Part shown: positions 24,884 through 36,599 of the stretch, piece after piece
How the letters are laid out: each line of letters opens with the position of its first letter
How positions within the stretch are numbered: position 1 is the stretch's first letter
Assembly (NCBI GenBank): GCA_963978905.1
Contig: OZ022259.1
Location: 54,020,727 to 54,084,726, forward strand
DNA length: 64,000 bases
Origin: Trichostrongylus colubriformis
Lineage: Eukaryota; Nematoda; Chromadorea; Rhabditida; Trichostrongylidae
Direction of reading: 5' to 3'
Notes under the pieces: generated by a model
Told to the model about the DNA's origin: nothing
The model's database searches: none
The model's input: the letters and a program-made list of their open reading frames with translations, nothing else
Program-made: the position numbers and the translations under genes

Positions 24884-24889
24884 AATAAA
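24884..24889 (+). terminator. Candidate poly(A) signal AATAAA
   Basis: AATAAA lies 865 bp after the channel stop codon at 24017. It is the nearest canonical hexamer I noticed, but the distance is long for a nematode 3' UTR, so the true cleavage site may use a variant signal nearer the stop. Confidence 0.3.
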
Positions 24890-25057
24890 GTTTCAACACA
24901 AATCGCTTTATCAACCCCTAATCACCTATTTGTATTAACGAAACAAAGTAATGTTTCCCACATGCTTCAGCTGGAGATATCACTTGTTGTCAATAATGCA
25001 ATACACATCCCATTCTACCCCATTATGGAAGGCTCATGATGGTCAGTTGCCTTATGG

Positions 25058-25294
25058 GGGTGTGTACCCTCATGTACGGATTTTGCACCACGACGAGCGG
25101 CGTGCGGCGCAGTGCAAGCGAGCTATGCGCGCCCTTAGAGTTGAGCCTTAAAGCGATTACCGGTGATGCTGGGGACGCCTACACAGTTGACTTGTAGTCG
25201 CTTTGACACCCTACAACATAGCACCTTCAGCTCGTCCGCATCGCTTCGTTGCGATATGCCGCGGTGCGGAGTTCTAACATGAGGATACACACCC
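25058..25294. mobile_element. Mutator-type MITE, family C, copy 2 (9-bp target duplication)
   Basis: The element runs from GGGTGTGTACCCT to GGATACACACCC, with an exact 9-base duplication GCCTTATGG at 25049-25057 and 25295-25303. The 237-bp length is almost that of the copies at 9503 and 60252. It lies between the channel and FAR genes. Confidence 0.85.
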
Positions 25295-26004
25295 GCCTTA
25301 TGGGGCCACGGATGCAGGAAGGGGTGAAGATCAACATCGGGCGCGGAAGTTTTGACGGCCTATAACTGTTCAAATGTCGTTCGGCGGGGATTCAGAAGAA
25401 GTACTGTTTTTCCACTTTTTCGATTTCTGCATCGGAGCAAAAAAATTCTCGATTGTTTTCGAATCTCTGTTATATGGTGTATCTCCTGAAAAGATTTTGG
25501 AAGGAATCAGAATCATGGGATGTCCCCGGACGATTCCTTTCGACTTTTTACAAAAGATCACAGGAAAAGAACAAAAAAGTGTTACAAGAATCAAACCCAA
25601 ATGTAACAATTTTTCCATATCAATACTATCACGAACTACCGAATGGAAGGAAAAAATATCATCTTTGTATAGGCAGTGGGGCACATCACTCAGCATATGT
25701 CCACTACAATCGATGGGAGGCTTGATGCTTGAACAACAATAATACAGCGAACCGTATCAGATATGCCAGATGAACGAGGAGCAGTCGAGCACTAGTGGTA
25801 GCACAAACAGACGAAATATGAGTAGTCGATTGCAATAGTGGACCACTCAACGAATGACGACTGCATCTGAGACCGACTACGTCTGAGACCCATATATAAA
25901 ACAGCATGGAGTGGTAGCGTATGGCCAACAGCAAACCCGTGCAATAACTGCCGCTGTACCACATTTGCACACTAGCTCCGCCCCGAACTGATACAGTGCC
26001 CGAG

Positions 26005-26330
26005 AGCCGTTGCAGGAATCGTGCACGGAAAGATGGGTTTTTTATTACCCATATATTTATGTTGCATTTGCTTAACAAGGGCTGCATGAGAAATTTCCCG
26101 CGGGAAGCTGCTCAAAGTGGTGGACGAAGGGGCGAGGCCTCCGAGCAAGTGCCCGCCCGTCGTTCGCCGCGGTCGGAGATGCATAATGGGAAGAGAAAAT
26201 TGTCCCGCGGTGAACGACGGGACGGCACGTACTCGGATGTCTTGGCCACTACTTTGAGGAGCTGTATCATGGTCTGATTCAGAGTTTTCCGCGTAATACT
26301 CGTGAGTTATGTTCGCCTGCTTCGCTCGAC
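26005..26330. mobile_element. Family B MITE, right end degraded
   Basis: The left end GCAGGAATCGTGCACGGAAA is followed by TTATTACCCATATATTTATG and GCATTTGCTTAACAAGGGC, all landmarks of family B. The right TTAA end is not recognisable. The interior includes GAGGAGCTGTATCATGGTCT, as in the copy at 19775. Confidence 0.65.
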
Positions 26331-26458
26331 GGGCTGTCATCATCCTTGAATGCATTTGAACGAATGTTCTTTAATTCACCTATAACTCTACATAGATTTT
26401 TGATATTTGATAGCTACTGATTTTCGCCACAGCTCGCGATGCGAAAGTTGTTACAAGT

Positions 26459-26562
26459 ATGTTGGGTTATGGGCAAAAGCTTCGGTCTCGGAAGCTCGGT
26501 AAGCAAGGAGTGCGGTTTCGAGTGCCTCTAAGACCGGCTTTTGCATAACCTAGCATACTTTT
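26459..26562. repeat. 104-bp imperfect hairpin
   Basis: The left arm GTATGTTGGGTTATGGGCAA continues AAGCTTCGGTCTCGG. The right arm CCGGCTTTTGCATAACCTAG continues CATAC and pairs with it. The loop of about 40 bases contains further self-complementarity. It could be a small MITE or a structured RNA; the sequence alone cannot decide. Confidence 0.6.
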
Positions 26563-28594
26563 AACACCACTAAGGTTGCCGAGCACAACTTTTCACAATA
26601 ACTCTGTGCGAACAGTATTTAGACAGCGCTAAACGTATGCTTAGAGCCCAAACCCAGATGAAGGCCGTTCATCCATAAGGAAATCACCCTAGCCGTGAAA
26701 TGTGCACTCCGAGGCTGCCAATGTTCATGAAACTTGTGTGTGATGTGTAAAGATTCACTGCAGCAAAAGGCGGATGAATCGTGACAGACGTCTGGTTGGC
26801 AAACTAGCACTAATCATTTGTCAACATGTTGTCGATACAACAGCACTATACGTTTTTCCGTGAAGCCAGCTGCTCACGTCGAAACGTTGTCGTCTTTGAG
26901 CAACTTCACAGCTCCAAACAACTTCCTCAGTAGATGCTTCAATATCCCAACCCTTTTGATCTACCAAAGCATCGCAATGTTTAGGCATGTGCCAGTGATA
27001 CGATGATGACAATTTCGAGCATCACCTTGTAGCTTGATGAACCAAATGGCAGTATAACCTGCAGCGGAAGTATACAGAACGATGACTTTCGAGTTCATTC
27101 CCTGACACTACATATTCTGCAACAGTCGAGGAGAAAAGTAGAGCCTTTGCTTATTTTCCAACTGTTCATCTGTTCAAATTTCAAATTTCAACCTAAAGTG
27201 ATGCATGTCATCAAAAAAAAAAACAGCCTTCTGTTGTTACCACTTGTCTCACGTTGGGTTGCTTCCTGATATTTTCTTCTTTTCTCCATTTTCCTTTTCA
27301 TTTTTTTGAGCATTTTTCACTTTTTCATACCCTAGAAAGATTACGATGAAAAAACAAAATTCCTTTCATGCACGCTTTTTCACTCAAAATCATAGCCATA
27401 CGATCTGGACCCATACATATAATGAGCGGGAGATGGGCAACTTGATGAATGTGGAGAAGTATGTAACGTACTTCCATCTCTTTCTCACAATACTCTTAAC
27501 AGTTTCAACTCAAAATTGGAATCATAAGTGCCATGACGTGGTATCTCACAGATCAGACCCTAGCTTGGCATTCTACTAAAATGTCCACATGCTTATGTGC
27601 TAACATTCATATCACCAAGACCCATCCTACTTCAACAATTGTAGATGGTATCTATGAACTATGAAAGATTAGTATTGCTCAAATATAGTAGATTAGCGAA
27701 TTGGATTAGCGAATTCCATAGTCTACCTTAGGGCACTCTGATTTGAGTGGAAAAGTATGCAAGAGTATGCCACGGTGCTACACCCAAGATGAGGGGGAAT
27801 ATAGCGATTTGAATGTTAAGAAGCAAGATGCCTTTACAATCAAGTATTATTGCTCTAAATGGCTTGACTTCCAGGATAAGAAGATTTAGCTGAGACTCAG
27901 GAATCTCTCCTGACTTAACCTTTTCCTTTTCCAAATTATGGGAGAAGGAAGCAGCGCATGCTTCCTTTTTTTGTCTCATCTCATTCATTTTGTGTGGCTC
28001 GACCGGCCACTTTCGTAACTTTCTATAACCCTTTTTCGGCCGGCTTGAATGACTCTCATCATTATTCGAATACTTTATGAGCAGAGGAACAATGTTGAGG
28101 CATATGTATGTAGAGAGAATTTCGAAGAAAATTAAGAAGGAATATGTAGAGTTTTGCTGTCAACGATTATGTGAAGTACTCACCACAGAAACTCGCCCTA
28201 GTGATGCTCCCTTTCAAGGATTGACGAGCTCATTCCGAACCGAGCAAAAAAACCTGAAAACACCAGATAAATTTTCGAGAAGTTTCAAAATATGTCCCCT
28301 CAAACGGTCTTATAATGCCGAAAAACATCACAGACAGAGTAAATGGTTAACATTTAGAGAATTTATGTCCAATTCCTGATGGTATCACAACAGATATAAG
28401 AGAAAGCAAGACTGATTCAATTCAGACACGTTTCCTATTTGACGTAGCGCTTGAATAGTTGCATACTATATCCTTTGGAATGCATCCACACTTCTTTGCC
28501 TCATCGCGTTAAATGAGGAATGCAAAACTCCAAGTCGCCAGCACGGAGAATTTTTCAAATTGTACTCGTTGCCGTACAATACCTCTCGTCAGGT

Positions 28595-31500
28595 ATGAAG
28601 TTCTACATACTCTGGAGCATATGCCTCGTATGTCTTTCGGCTCCGCTTATCGAGGACATAGATGAAGAAATGACGAAAAAAGAAGAGAAAAGTAAGCTCC
28701 TCATGTTCAAATACTTGGTTTCTTATTTACGAATTTTATTACTTCCATTATTTGAGTATTTTAAAGCACAAAAATTTGCGAAAGAGCTCGAAACTCCCGG
28801 TTACCTCAACATTAAACATAGCCTGTCGGATTTTTAACTGATACTAAAACTGATTTAGCTCTCACCATGGAATCGTTCGACGGATATTTGGATATGATCA
28901 AGATGTTTCGAGGTTTGCACCTTATTGTATTGGTTAAGTAATGAGTGAGCTGTAATTTTATTTATTACGATTATCTGCATGACAATTACGTTGCGATTTC
29001 CGTTGAGCTCGCCTCAGATTGTATTAATGCCCTGGTTTGTTACGTGGCACCATCACCTTGGCTTGTTTGTTGTTGTTGCTCGTAACTCCTTACTAAAAGG
29101 ACGGAGGTCGTGTAGTGACAGGTGGCATACACCCCACTCTCATGGTATGGGGATCAAATCCCGTACCAACGCCCGCTCAGGCCAAACAAGCCTTCCATCC
29201 CTCCGGGATCGGTTGATTGTTACCAGACTTGTCTGAGAGGATAAAAGCAGTGACTTGTACATCGGCTGGCCACCGCAAGTCATCGTATAAGCCACATCAC
29301 CAGCCACCACGATTCTGAATGGAACTAGAATGTGCGGCGTATCCCAAGAAGGGATTGATTAACGCCGAAAACTTTATCCTTTTATCCTTTGAGTCCCTAC
29401 GATTGCCGCAGCCAGGCCTCACACAGATCTTTTCATCCGGTTCCTAGTTTCTGTGAAACTACTTTTGATTTTTTTTCTTGTGGCTTTTCTAATTCTTCAC
29501 ATACCATGCTGGACATCTCCCTTCCTTGAGTATGGAACGCTCTTTCTCCTTCATTAGTGCAACATGGGAAGTCAATCACTTCTGATGATGCCTCCCCACG
29601 AATTCCGCAAGAAATCCCGTTCCACACTACAAGTATTCAATTTATAGCTGCCACTGCCACACCCAAAACCTATCTACAATCATTGTTGATGACATACGAC
29701 CATTACTTCACATAGTGATGCGAAAATAATATTTTCGGGCTACTTCTACTCTTTAAGTTACCAGTGAGAATCTCGAGAAATTTCCAAAACACTGACAGGG
29801 TCAAATCTTTAGAGACATTAATTGTCAGAGGTATAATACCGCATGCGTTATTCCTCCAAACTTCCAGGTATGCTACCTCAGGACCTCATGAAAACGATCG
29901 ACAATGTAGGTTCTTTGGTGACATCGGTTATATAGTAGGTCAAACACAGAGTTGTACTATAAACCACATTCAGCTGAATTTAACGGAAAAAGGCGAACTT
30001 ATAAGCTTTTTAACGGATTGGTATAATGGGAGAATCAAGAAGCCGGAAAACAAAGCAGAAATCGTGGAACTGCTTCAGGAAAAACTACCAACGGTATATG
30101 TGCCTTGAATTATCAAATAACTCGTCACAAAAGTATCAGATTCTGAGCGTGTCTTCAAAAACTCTCTATTCAGGTATACGACAAGATCAGCTTCTTGAAC
30201 ACAACCTTTTACACCAAGTTCCAAAAATTGAAGCCGGAGACGCAAGAACTACTCCGCTCGGTAAGTATGCGCCGGAAGTTTGTGATCAGTTCGTAAGAGT
30301 TGCGACTTAAATAATCGACTCTAGGATTTATTATGTAAGAGACCAGTTTTGCTGGCGCACAATAATGTGCGCATCACCTAACGTTATTTGTAGTAATGCT
30401 GAGTAGACTCGATCTGTGCTGATAGCGATTTGGAATGACTGTGTTTCATACTGCTCGTATACTACTGTGCGCCAACAAAGCTGGTATATCAGTGAAGAAC
30501 TTTAGTTAATAAAAAAATAACAAAGGAAACAGAGACAACTGGAAATAGCAGGATAATAACGGCACGCAATCGAAATAGAACCATTTGTAGTCAATCTCAC
30601 TTTTCACTAATCTTGGAAAGAAATAATAAAAGCAAATATTAGAATAGTTCAGATTAACTTTTTCCGCTTATATATAGTAGGATGGTTGAATCCTTATGAT
30701 AATACAGTTTTCCTTCACCATTCGCCCTGTAGTCTCCGTTCCATTTACTTATCGCATGAAGCTCAACAGTTCAGTAAGCGAGACTCACAACGAAAGGCTC
30801 CCGGGTCACCGTGACCATTCAGGATGAGTTGTACATTTTCCTATGTAGTTTCAAACGGGGATTTCAAATCTGCCTTCTAAATCTGCTAAACGATCCTGGG
30901 AAGAATATTACGGACGCCTGAAAGGTAACGCGCAAGCGGAGGTTGGTCATGTATGACTCGTGAAAGCACGTTGTTGGAGCTCGGATGGAGCAGCTTGTAG
31001 GGTGTCGGGCTACAATTCGGGGCATGAGGGTTCAAATCCTTGATGCTCTTGCTGGGTTTTGCTTTTGTCTTGAGTCTTTGCTAAACGTTTGCAAAACGCT
31101 TTTACGTTTCATGAAAGCATCGGACTTCGAAAAATTGGGGGTGCCGAGGGGGTAAGTAGTAGCTTTTGAATTTTTTTTTCTACAAAAAATCGTGTAACCT
31201 GAACAAGGACAACCTAGACATATCTATCACAGATGCTCATGACAAAAACATACGTAACAAGCGTCAAATAAGGGCATTTTCTCGGCAAGGGTCAACTACT
31301 TCTCCTTCGTTGAATGAGCTGCCAGCCAATAGCCCATGAATTTTTCCGAAATTTGGTCAAATTCTCGATTTGGTTAAAAACTTGTACAGTGGGGTTGTTT
31401 GGTCTCCTGAAAATGGCTCTGGTTTTGCGAGAAAACGTCTGGCTCGCGCGCCATAGACTTCCGAAAGTACAGTGTAATAGTACCACTTATTCAGGAAAAG

Positions 31501-32986
31501 CTCCGTAACTCCGCTCCCCGGCCATTCAAGATCAATCGTGTAGTTCCCTCTGTAGTTTTGAATGGGGATCTCAAATCTGCTCTCCAAATCTGCTAAACGA
31601 TTCTGGGAGTGGAGTTATGGAGGTTTATCTGAACAAATAATGCTGTTGCGCGGTAAGTTCGGGAGCCCATAGCGCGCGAACCAGTAGTTCTCGTACAAAA
31701 CCAGTGCGTTTTTCGTGTTCAGGATGTGAAATTCACGCAAGGAACGAGTTTTTAGACAATTCGAGAAGTTGACGAAATTTCACGAATTCTCGGGCTATTG
31801 GCTGGCAGCTCATTCAACGAAGGAGAAGTACTTGACCCCTGCCGAGAAAATGCCCTTATTTGACGCCTGTTACGTATGTTTTTGTCATGAGCATCTGTAA
31901 TAGATATGTCTAGGTTATCTTTGTTCAGGTTGCAGGACTTTTTGTAGAAAAAAAATTCAAAAATTACTACTCACCCCCACCGCACCCCTAATTTTCCGAA
32001 GATGGGCCAAAAACTCGATTGGGCCGAAAATTTGTAAAGAGTGGTAATTCGAGCCCCTGAGCACGAATATCATAGTCGTTTTACGCAGCAACGCAAAATT
32101 CCTCTGAATCGCAGAATAGTAGGGTAAAAAAGATGGGCAGAATGCATAACCAGAACCTCCGCTTGCGCCGTATCTTTCGGGCGTCCGTAACATTCTTCTC
32201 CCAGAATCGTTTAGCAGATTTGGAGGGCAGATTTGAGATCCCCGTTTGAAGCTACATAGGAAAGTGTACAACTTATCCTGAATGGCCACGGTGACCCGGG
32301 AGCCTTTCCTTGTCAGCCTCATTCACTCTGAAATTTCTGTCTCTTGATCACCTTGTCGAAAAAGTCTGCTCACTTCTGCTCACTGACTTTTTTATAAGAC
32401 CAAAATCCTATGCAAACCTCACTGCTACGATTGTTTTAAGTAGTGCGTTCGAAACAAGAACGGGTGACCTCAAACACTCGACCAATCCTCAACATGAACA
32501 TCTGGGTCTGCTAACATTAGGTTTCTTGATTGATTCATTTTGACCAAGCCCTTCAACCTGAAGCGACTATTCCAGTGGCGAGACAAAGCAATTTCGTTGG
32601 AAGGTGATACACCTGCTGAATCGGCTGCGAAAAGACTACAAATGCTCAGAGATGTCGCACTGTCTGTACAGACGATGAACAATGAGACCAAGGAGGACAT
32701 ACGATCCCAATTCCCAACAGCTGTGAACCTGACTGAAGGTACGACAGCTCTAAGTTGAGAGAATAAAATAGAAAACATGAAATTATGGCATCAAACAGAA
32801 AAAGGATGGTTAGTTTACGCGAAGTCATTACAATGGAACTCATTCGATGACGACTGTATTCCAGGCTTTGGCTTCACCGTTCTCACAACGTTGGCGATGA
32901 TTGCACAAAAGATCATGGAATCTTTCAGCACAGTTGTTGGCGCCATTACAGCTGCACCCCAGGATTGTCCGGTACCTGTCAGCTGA
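28595..32986 (+). CDS. Secreted fatty-acid/retinol-binding (FAR) family protein
   Basis: FAR proteins are nematode-specific, all-helical carriers of fatty acids and retinoids, usually secreted. Exons: 28595-28691, 28859-28912, 29868-29905, 29974-30093, 30174-30260, 32576-32738, 32865-32986. All phases agree and give about 226 residues. An N-terminal signal peptide is visible (MKFYILWSICLVCLS), then an acidic stretch. Family features are LPQDLMKTIDNLNLTEKGEL, LQEKLPTVYDKISFLN, FQKLKPETQELL and TKEDIRSQFP, arranged as in hookworm FAR proteins (usual length about 175-190). It is diverged and carries an extra C-terminal exon with a hydrophobic stretch (FTVLTTLAMIA) and a C-terminal CPVPVS. The acceptor of exon 6 is uncertain; 32549 and 32564 are also in frame, and the latter best matches the family spacing. 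Identification rests on remembered family pattern, not on a search. Confidence 0.75.
29085..29390 (+). mobile_element. tRNA-derived SINE-like repeat
   Basis: A B-box-like motif GGGATCAAATCCCG lies at about 29152, preceded by an A-box-like region, and is followed by a unique tail (CCATCCCTCCGGGATCGGTT onward). The block lies in the FAR intron between 28912 and 29868. The overall structure suggests a tRNA-derived SINE; no full second copy was seen in the window, so this is an inference. Confidence 0.45.
30342..30485. mobile_element. MITE family D, copy 1
   Basis: The left end CCAGTTTTGCTGGCGCACA and the right end TGTGCGCCAACAAAGCTGG are inverted. Length is 144 bp. It lies in the fifth intron of the FAR gene. 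A larger copy with nearly the same ends lies at 53764-54157. Confidence 0.75.
30770..32333. mobile_element. Composite nested inverted-repeat element in FAR intron 5
   Basis: Outer arms of about 155-180 bp (30770-30945 and 32154-32333) contain GGCTCCCGGGTCACCGTG and its inverse. Inner arms of about 230 bp (31141-31371 and 31752-31985) contain GGCATTTTCTCGGCA and its inverse. The centre carries a third copy of part of the outer arm (CAAATCTGCT, CTAAACGATTCTGGGA, near 31570-31610). A stretch near 31345-31480 is repeated directly near 31985-32110. No open frame with recognisable transposase was seen, so it is non-autonomous and rearranged. A tRNA-like block (GGGTTCAAATCCTT at about 31029) sits in the left spacer. 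Confidence 0.85.
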
Positions 32987-33127
32987 GAGTCAACCACGTT
33001 TCACAAGATACAGACAACTTTGTGAAAGAAAGTCGCAGTTTTTGACAGTGTATAGCCCTTCATAAGATGCTGCTTCAATTTTGTGTACCTGAGAGAAATG
33101 AGGGCAATCCGATCCCTGTTCTTCTCC

Positions 33128-33133
33128 AATAAA
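33128..33133 (+). terminator. Candidate poly(A) signal AATAAA for the FAR gene
   Basis: AATAAA lies 142 bp after the FAR stop codon at 32984-32986, a normal 3' UTR length for a nematode. Further A-rich hexamers lie near 33209. Confidence 0.55.
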
Positions 33134-35814
33134 TAGTTGAATGATTAATTTGCCGTATAATAAGAGCTCGCACAAATACAAGCAAAAACTGCAAATTATA
33201 CATATGTACAAAATAAACTTTACATTCCCTATGTTCAAGCGGCTCTACATGTTGATAAATCAAATAAAAATACCAACTATATAAAACGCTTCGTCTGTCT
33301 GTACGTCCGTCCCTCGGTCCGTCTTTCACGAAAACAGATATTATATGAAAAACGACCTGTGGAGATGGGAAAAGCTCGGGATGGGTAGGTATGGGACAAG
33401 AAGTAAGGAACACACGTAGACCAACTAAGCCCCGCCCATGGCGGGCGGAGCGTGCACTGGAATGTTCCATTCAGTACGAATATTGTTAATTGGGTTCTAA
33501 TATAACCCAACCGTGGAGGAAATATGGATTAAGGTCAGATGTGGGTTTCTGATAGCCATGAAAGAGGCCTGGTAGCAGCGAGCAGAGCTCACCCCAGAGG
33601 GCGGTCTATATTGAACACGCCTAAAATGAGCAAACCCATTACCCCCCCCCCCACCACAATGGGCGGAGCGTGATGTGGTAAGAAGAAATTTATAGAAAGA
33701 AGCTAATCCGATCGACCCACTGACTCCCATGATGTTACGCGCGCAGTAGTTTGCGATAGCCCAAGTGGTAAATCAAATAAAAACACAATATACAGCAATA
33801 AGTATAAGCAGGACCGACTTGCAATTGATGCATACCAAAAGCTGGAGCTGGAAATGCTCCGGTATATGTATAGTGCATGAGCAAAAAAGATTCGCTTCGA
33901 AGCTTCGCGTACGAGCTAGGGGTGCCGTATTGATTTGGTCCTAAAATGATCACTGTATCTACGCTCAAGGACCCCACTGCAGTGCTCCTATTCCTTTGCC
34001 CATCGTACCCCGCGTCTCCTACTTGCGATCCGTTTTCTGCCCACAAAAGGGAGTTTCGAAAAGCAAATCAAGTAGCCGAATTACACAGATACCTTCAGAA
34101 CTCTAGCAGGAAGCGGTTGATGATATCCCGTTACTGAAAAATAAGAAGCACAACAAAAAACATTTCGTGCCGTATCGGACTTTTGTTCACAGATTTGAAC
34201 ACGCCGCCTAAAGTACGATGTTACCATGCGAAGAACTTTTCGACATAATCATTAAATGAAAGTGGGCGCTACAAGCGAGATAGCAAAACACGTCACTTCT
34301 CCACTGGAACAGTGCTGTCAGCATCTCGCTGTTATTCTTGAGTCACGTTTATGAATAATACACAGGATTCCTGCCATTTTCCAAACTCTTTTCGACTGCT
34401 TCCTCCTATTTACGCCAGTTTCCAAAGCACATGGCTTCCGACGCCACTGCCAATATTACCAGTCAGTCATGGAGTCATTTAGGTGAGTTTTGATGTCTTT
34501 ACAAGATACAGACGTCCGTGTGCGGGATATTTTTGAAAATGACAACTTCTGGCAACAGCAACTTCTTAAGCAAAATAGTCTACATTCTTCAACTAACTGC
34601 ACTACCTGGTATTGCAGTTGTCTGAGTGTTATAATAACAAAGGCAAACAATGAGCAATGAGTGATTAGCTTATTGGACTGGTCAAAATAGGTAACACATA
34701 TCATCTCGACAGATTGCCTTTCGGGACTACTCTAAATATATGGTCCGAAAGTTTTGAAGAAACCTAGTGATACCAGTGATAGGGCGCATGGATGCAGGCC
34801 ACTAGCCTAGAAATGGGCAAAGTCGCAGATTCACACTAGTCACATACGCGCTATGTGGTGTAGTGGCACTGGCGCTGGTTGGTTATGATTCTTAAATGAT
34901 GGGTTCGGAAACGGTCTCAACCGCAGGCTTTGCCTCCGGTGAGAAAAGTTGCAGGTTTCGAGAGCAGTAACATCCCAATTTCAACCATTATAATCCGACA
35001 TCTAACCATTACTTTCAACTACCAGTTTCGGGTAGATTACAACAGTCCCAACTCCACCTTTCAGTGATTGACTGTATCTTGACAGATACCATTCTATTTA
35101 TCTATGTACCATAAAGTGAGTAATGTTCATTGACTATTTAGCATGCAACATGTCGGTGTGTTTATAACACTCTATAGGGCGATGTAAAAGCTCACGTTTC
35201 TTCTACTTCAGTGAATTGCAGATTGCCCGAATCCTTCGACAACTCCACTCCCTAGAATAGAATACAAACCAATACTTGCTTCGTTTCTCAGACTGTGTGG
35301 AAGTCTAGTGAAGCTAACTGTGCATTTATCGGATGAAGAAAGCATCGAGGCACGTGACTTTACATTGTATTTCAGGAGCTGGTGTGTTTTTTCGCAAGTG
35401 TGGGAATAACTTTGGATGGGAGGGGTTTTGCAAAAGAGGTTCACATGTGCAGGTGAAAATTGTCAAAAGAACAGAATGTAGTTAGACATTAGTTACCATT
35501 CAGAGTTGGCGAGAATACCAATGAATAAGGTAACAGGCAGATGTTTTTCTTCAAGCCAAGCCTCCAAAGAAAAAGAACTCTCCCTCCGTTTCTTGAAGCT
35601 TGAGCAAAATATAGTGCAGACTGACACGATCGCCTTCCTTCTTTGCCATAGCGCTTGAGATAGGTGCCGATTGAAAGCCTATACTTAGAAGCAGCGGCAG
35701 GGGTAATTCATGTACCATTCATTCCAACCTTAGATAGTGACCGGTGGACGTCATCACGAAAACCGACACGTCAAACACCACCTAATTTCAATCAATACGG
35801 CATTAATACGTACG

Positions 35815-36075
35815 ATAAATACCATTCTGCTCCATGCTCATTAGTCAACACCCCAGTCATTCTTTGGCAAAGTCGACCATAGGAGGCAGATGTGATAAGA
35901 AAGGCGGAGCCTGTCACTAGCAGTGCCTCTTTTAAACTTTAGCGGCGTGCCTATCACCTGGAACTGCGGCACACAATCTTCTTACCCCCTCTTTTCGTTT
36001 GGATCTCTCACCCCGCAGTTTCTCATTGCCCACATTACCTCTACCACTGTCTTCAAGTTGAGAGGTACCAATGCA
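35815..36075 (+). repeat. Interspersed repeat, copy related to 55290-55560
   Basis: Shared landmarks in the same order are ACCATTCTGCT, ATGCTCATTA, CATTCTTTGG or CATTGTTCGG, GATAAGAAAGGCGG, and CTCATT(G)CCCAC followed by ACC(T)CTA-CACTGTC. Divergence is high. No coding capacity was recognised. Confidence 0.55.
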
Positions 36076-36599
36076 TCTTATCAGTCTACTCGCGAGGATG
36101 AGGGGAAGATAACATCGTAAGACATGAACCAAACCAAGATACGTCCGCCGGTCCGCGCTGTATTCCCGCTAAATGTATAAAGTCTCTTTGATCTCCTTTC
36201 TTCGATGGACCTCTATCATTGAAAGATCTCGAGTGTGTCGTTACCGTGGCGAATAGGGAGAAAAGCCGAGAAAAAGCCACCATGCCTGCTCACAGTCACA
36301 GATGGGTTCAGACGATGGGCTATCACTTCTTGCTGTGCTATGGGTCCACTGAGTCCTCGCTTTGCCGATAACAGTAATAGTGATGGGCCTCTTTTTCAAA
36401 AGTCGAAAGAGTCCCAGTACAATGGGTAGAATGCTAGGGAAAGCTGTCAAAATTTCAGTGACATGAGTTTCCGTTCAAATTGAGTGGACTGATGTGAACT
36501 GTACTTTCATGCCTGTCCATCGTAGGCGAGTATTGGAGATCCAATTATGCAAGTGAGGTAATCACGCAGACGTCATCGAGCTGATCCAGCGGAGTGGAC

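Larger units (their letters stand above)
24020..28594. other. Intergenic interval between the channel and FAR genes
   Basis: No supported gene was found. The interval holds a candidate poly(A) signal for the channel at 24884, a Mutator-type MITE at 25058-25294, family-B fragments at 25498-25550 and 26005-26330, and a 104-bp hairpin at 26459-26562. Open frames here (for example 25374-25742 and 28077-28379, plus strand) lack splice support or overlap repeats. Confidence 0.55.

Noticed and set aside
25374..25742. 122-codon plus-strand open frame with an overlapping minus-strand frame
   Set aside because: It contains a family-B transposon end (GACGATTCCTTT) and has no splice context or recognisable domain.
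28077..28379. 100-codon open frame upstream of the FAR gene
   Set aside because: No signal peptide, domain or splice signals; probably chance.
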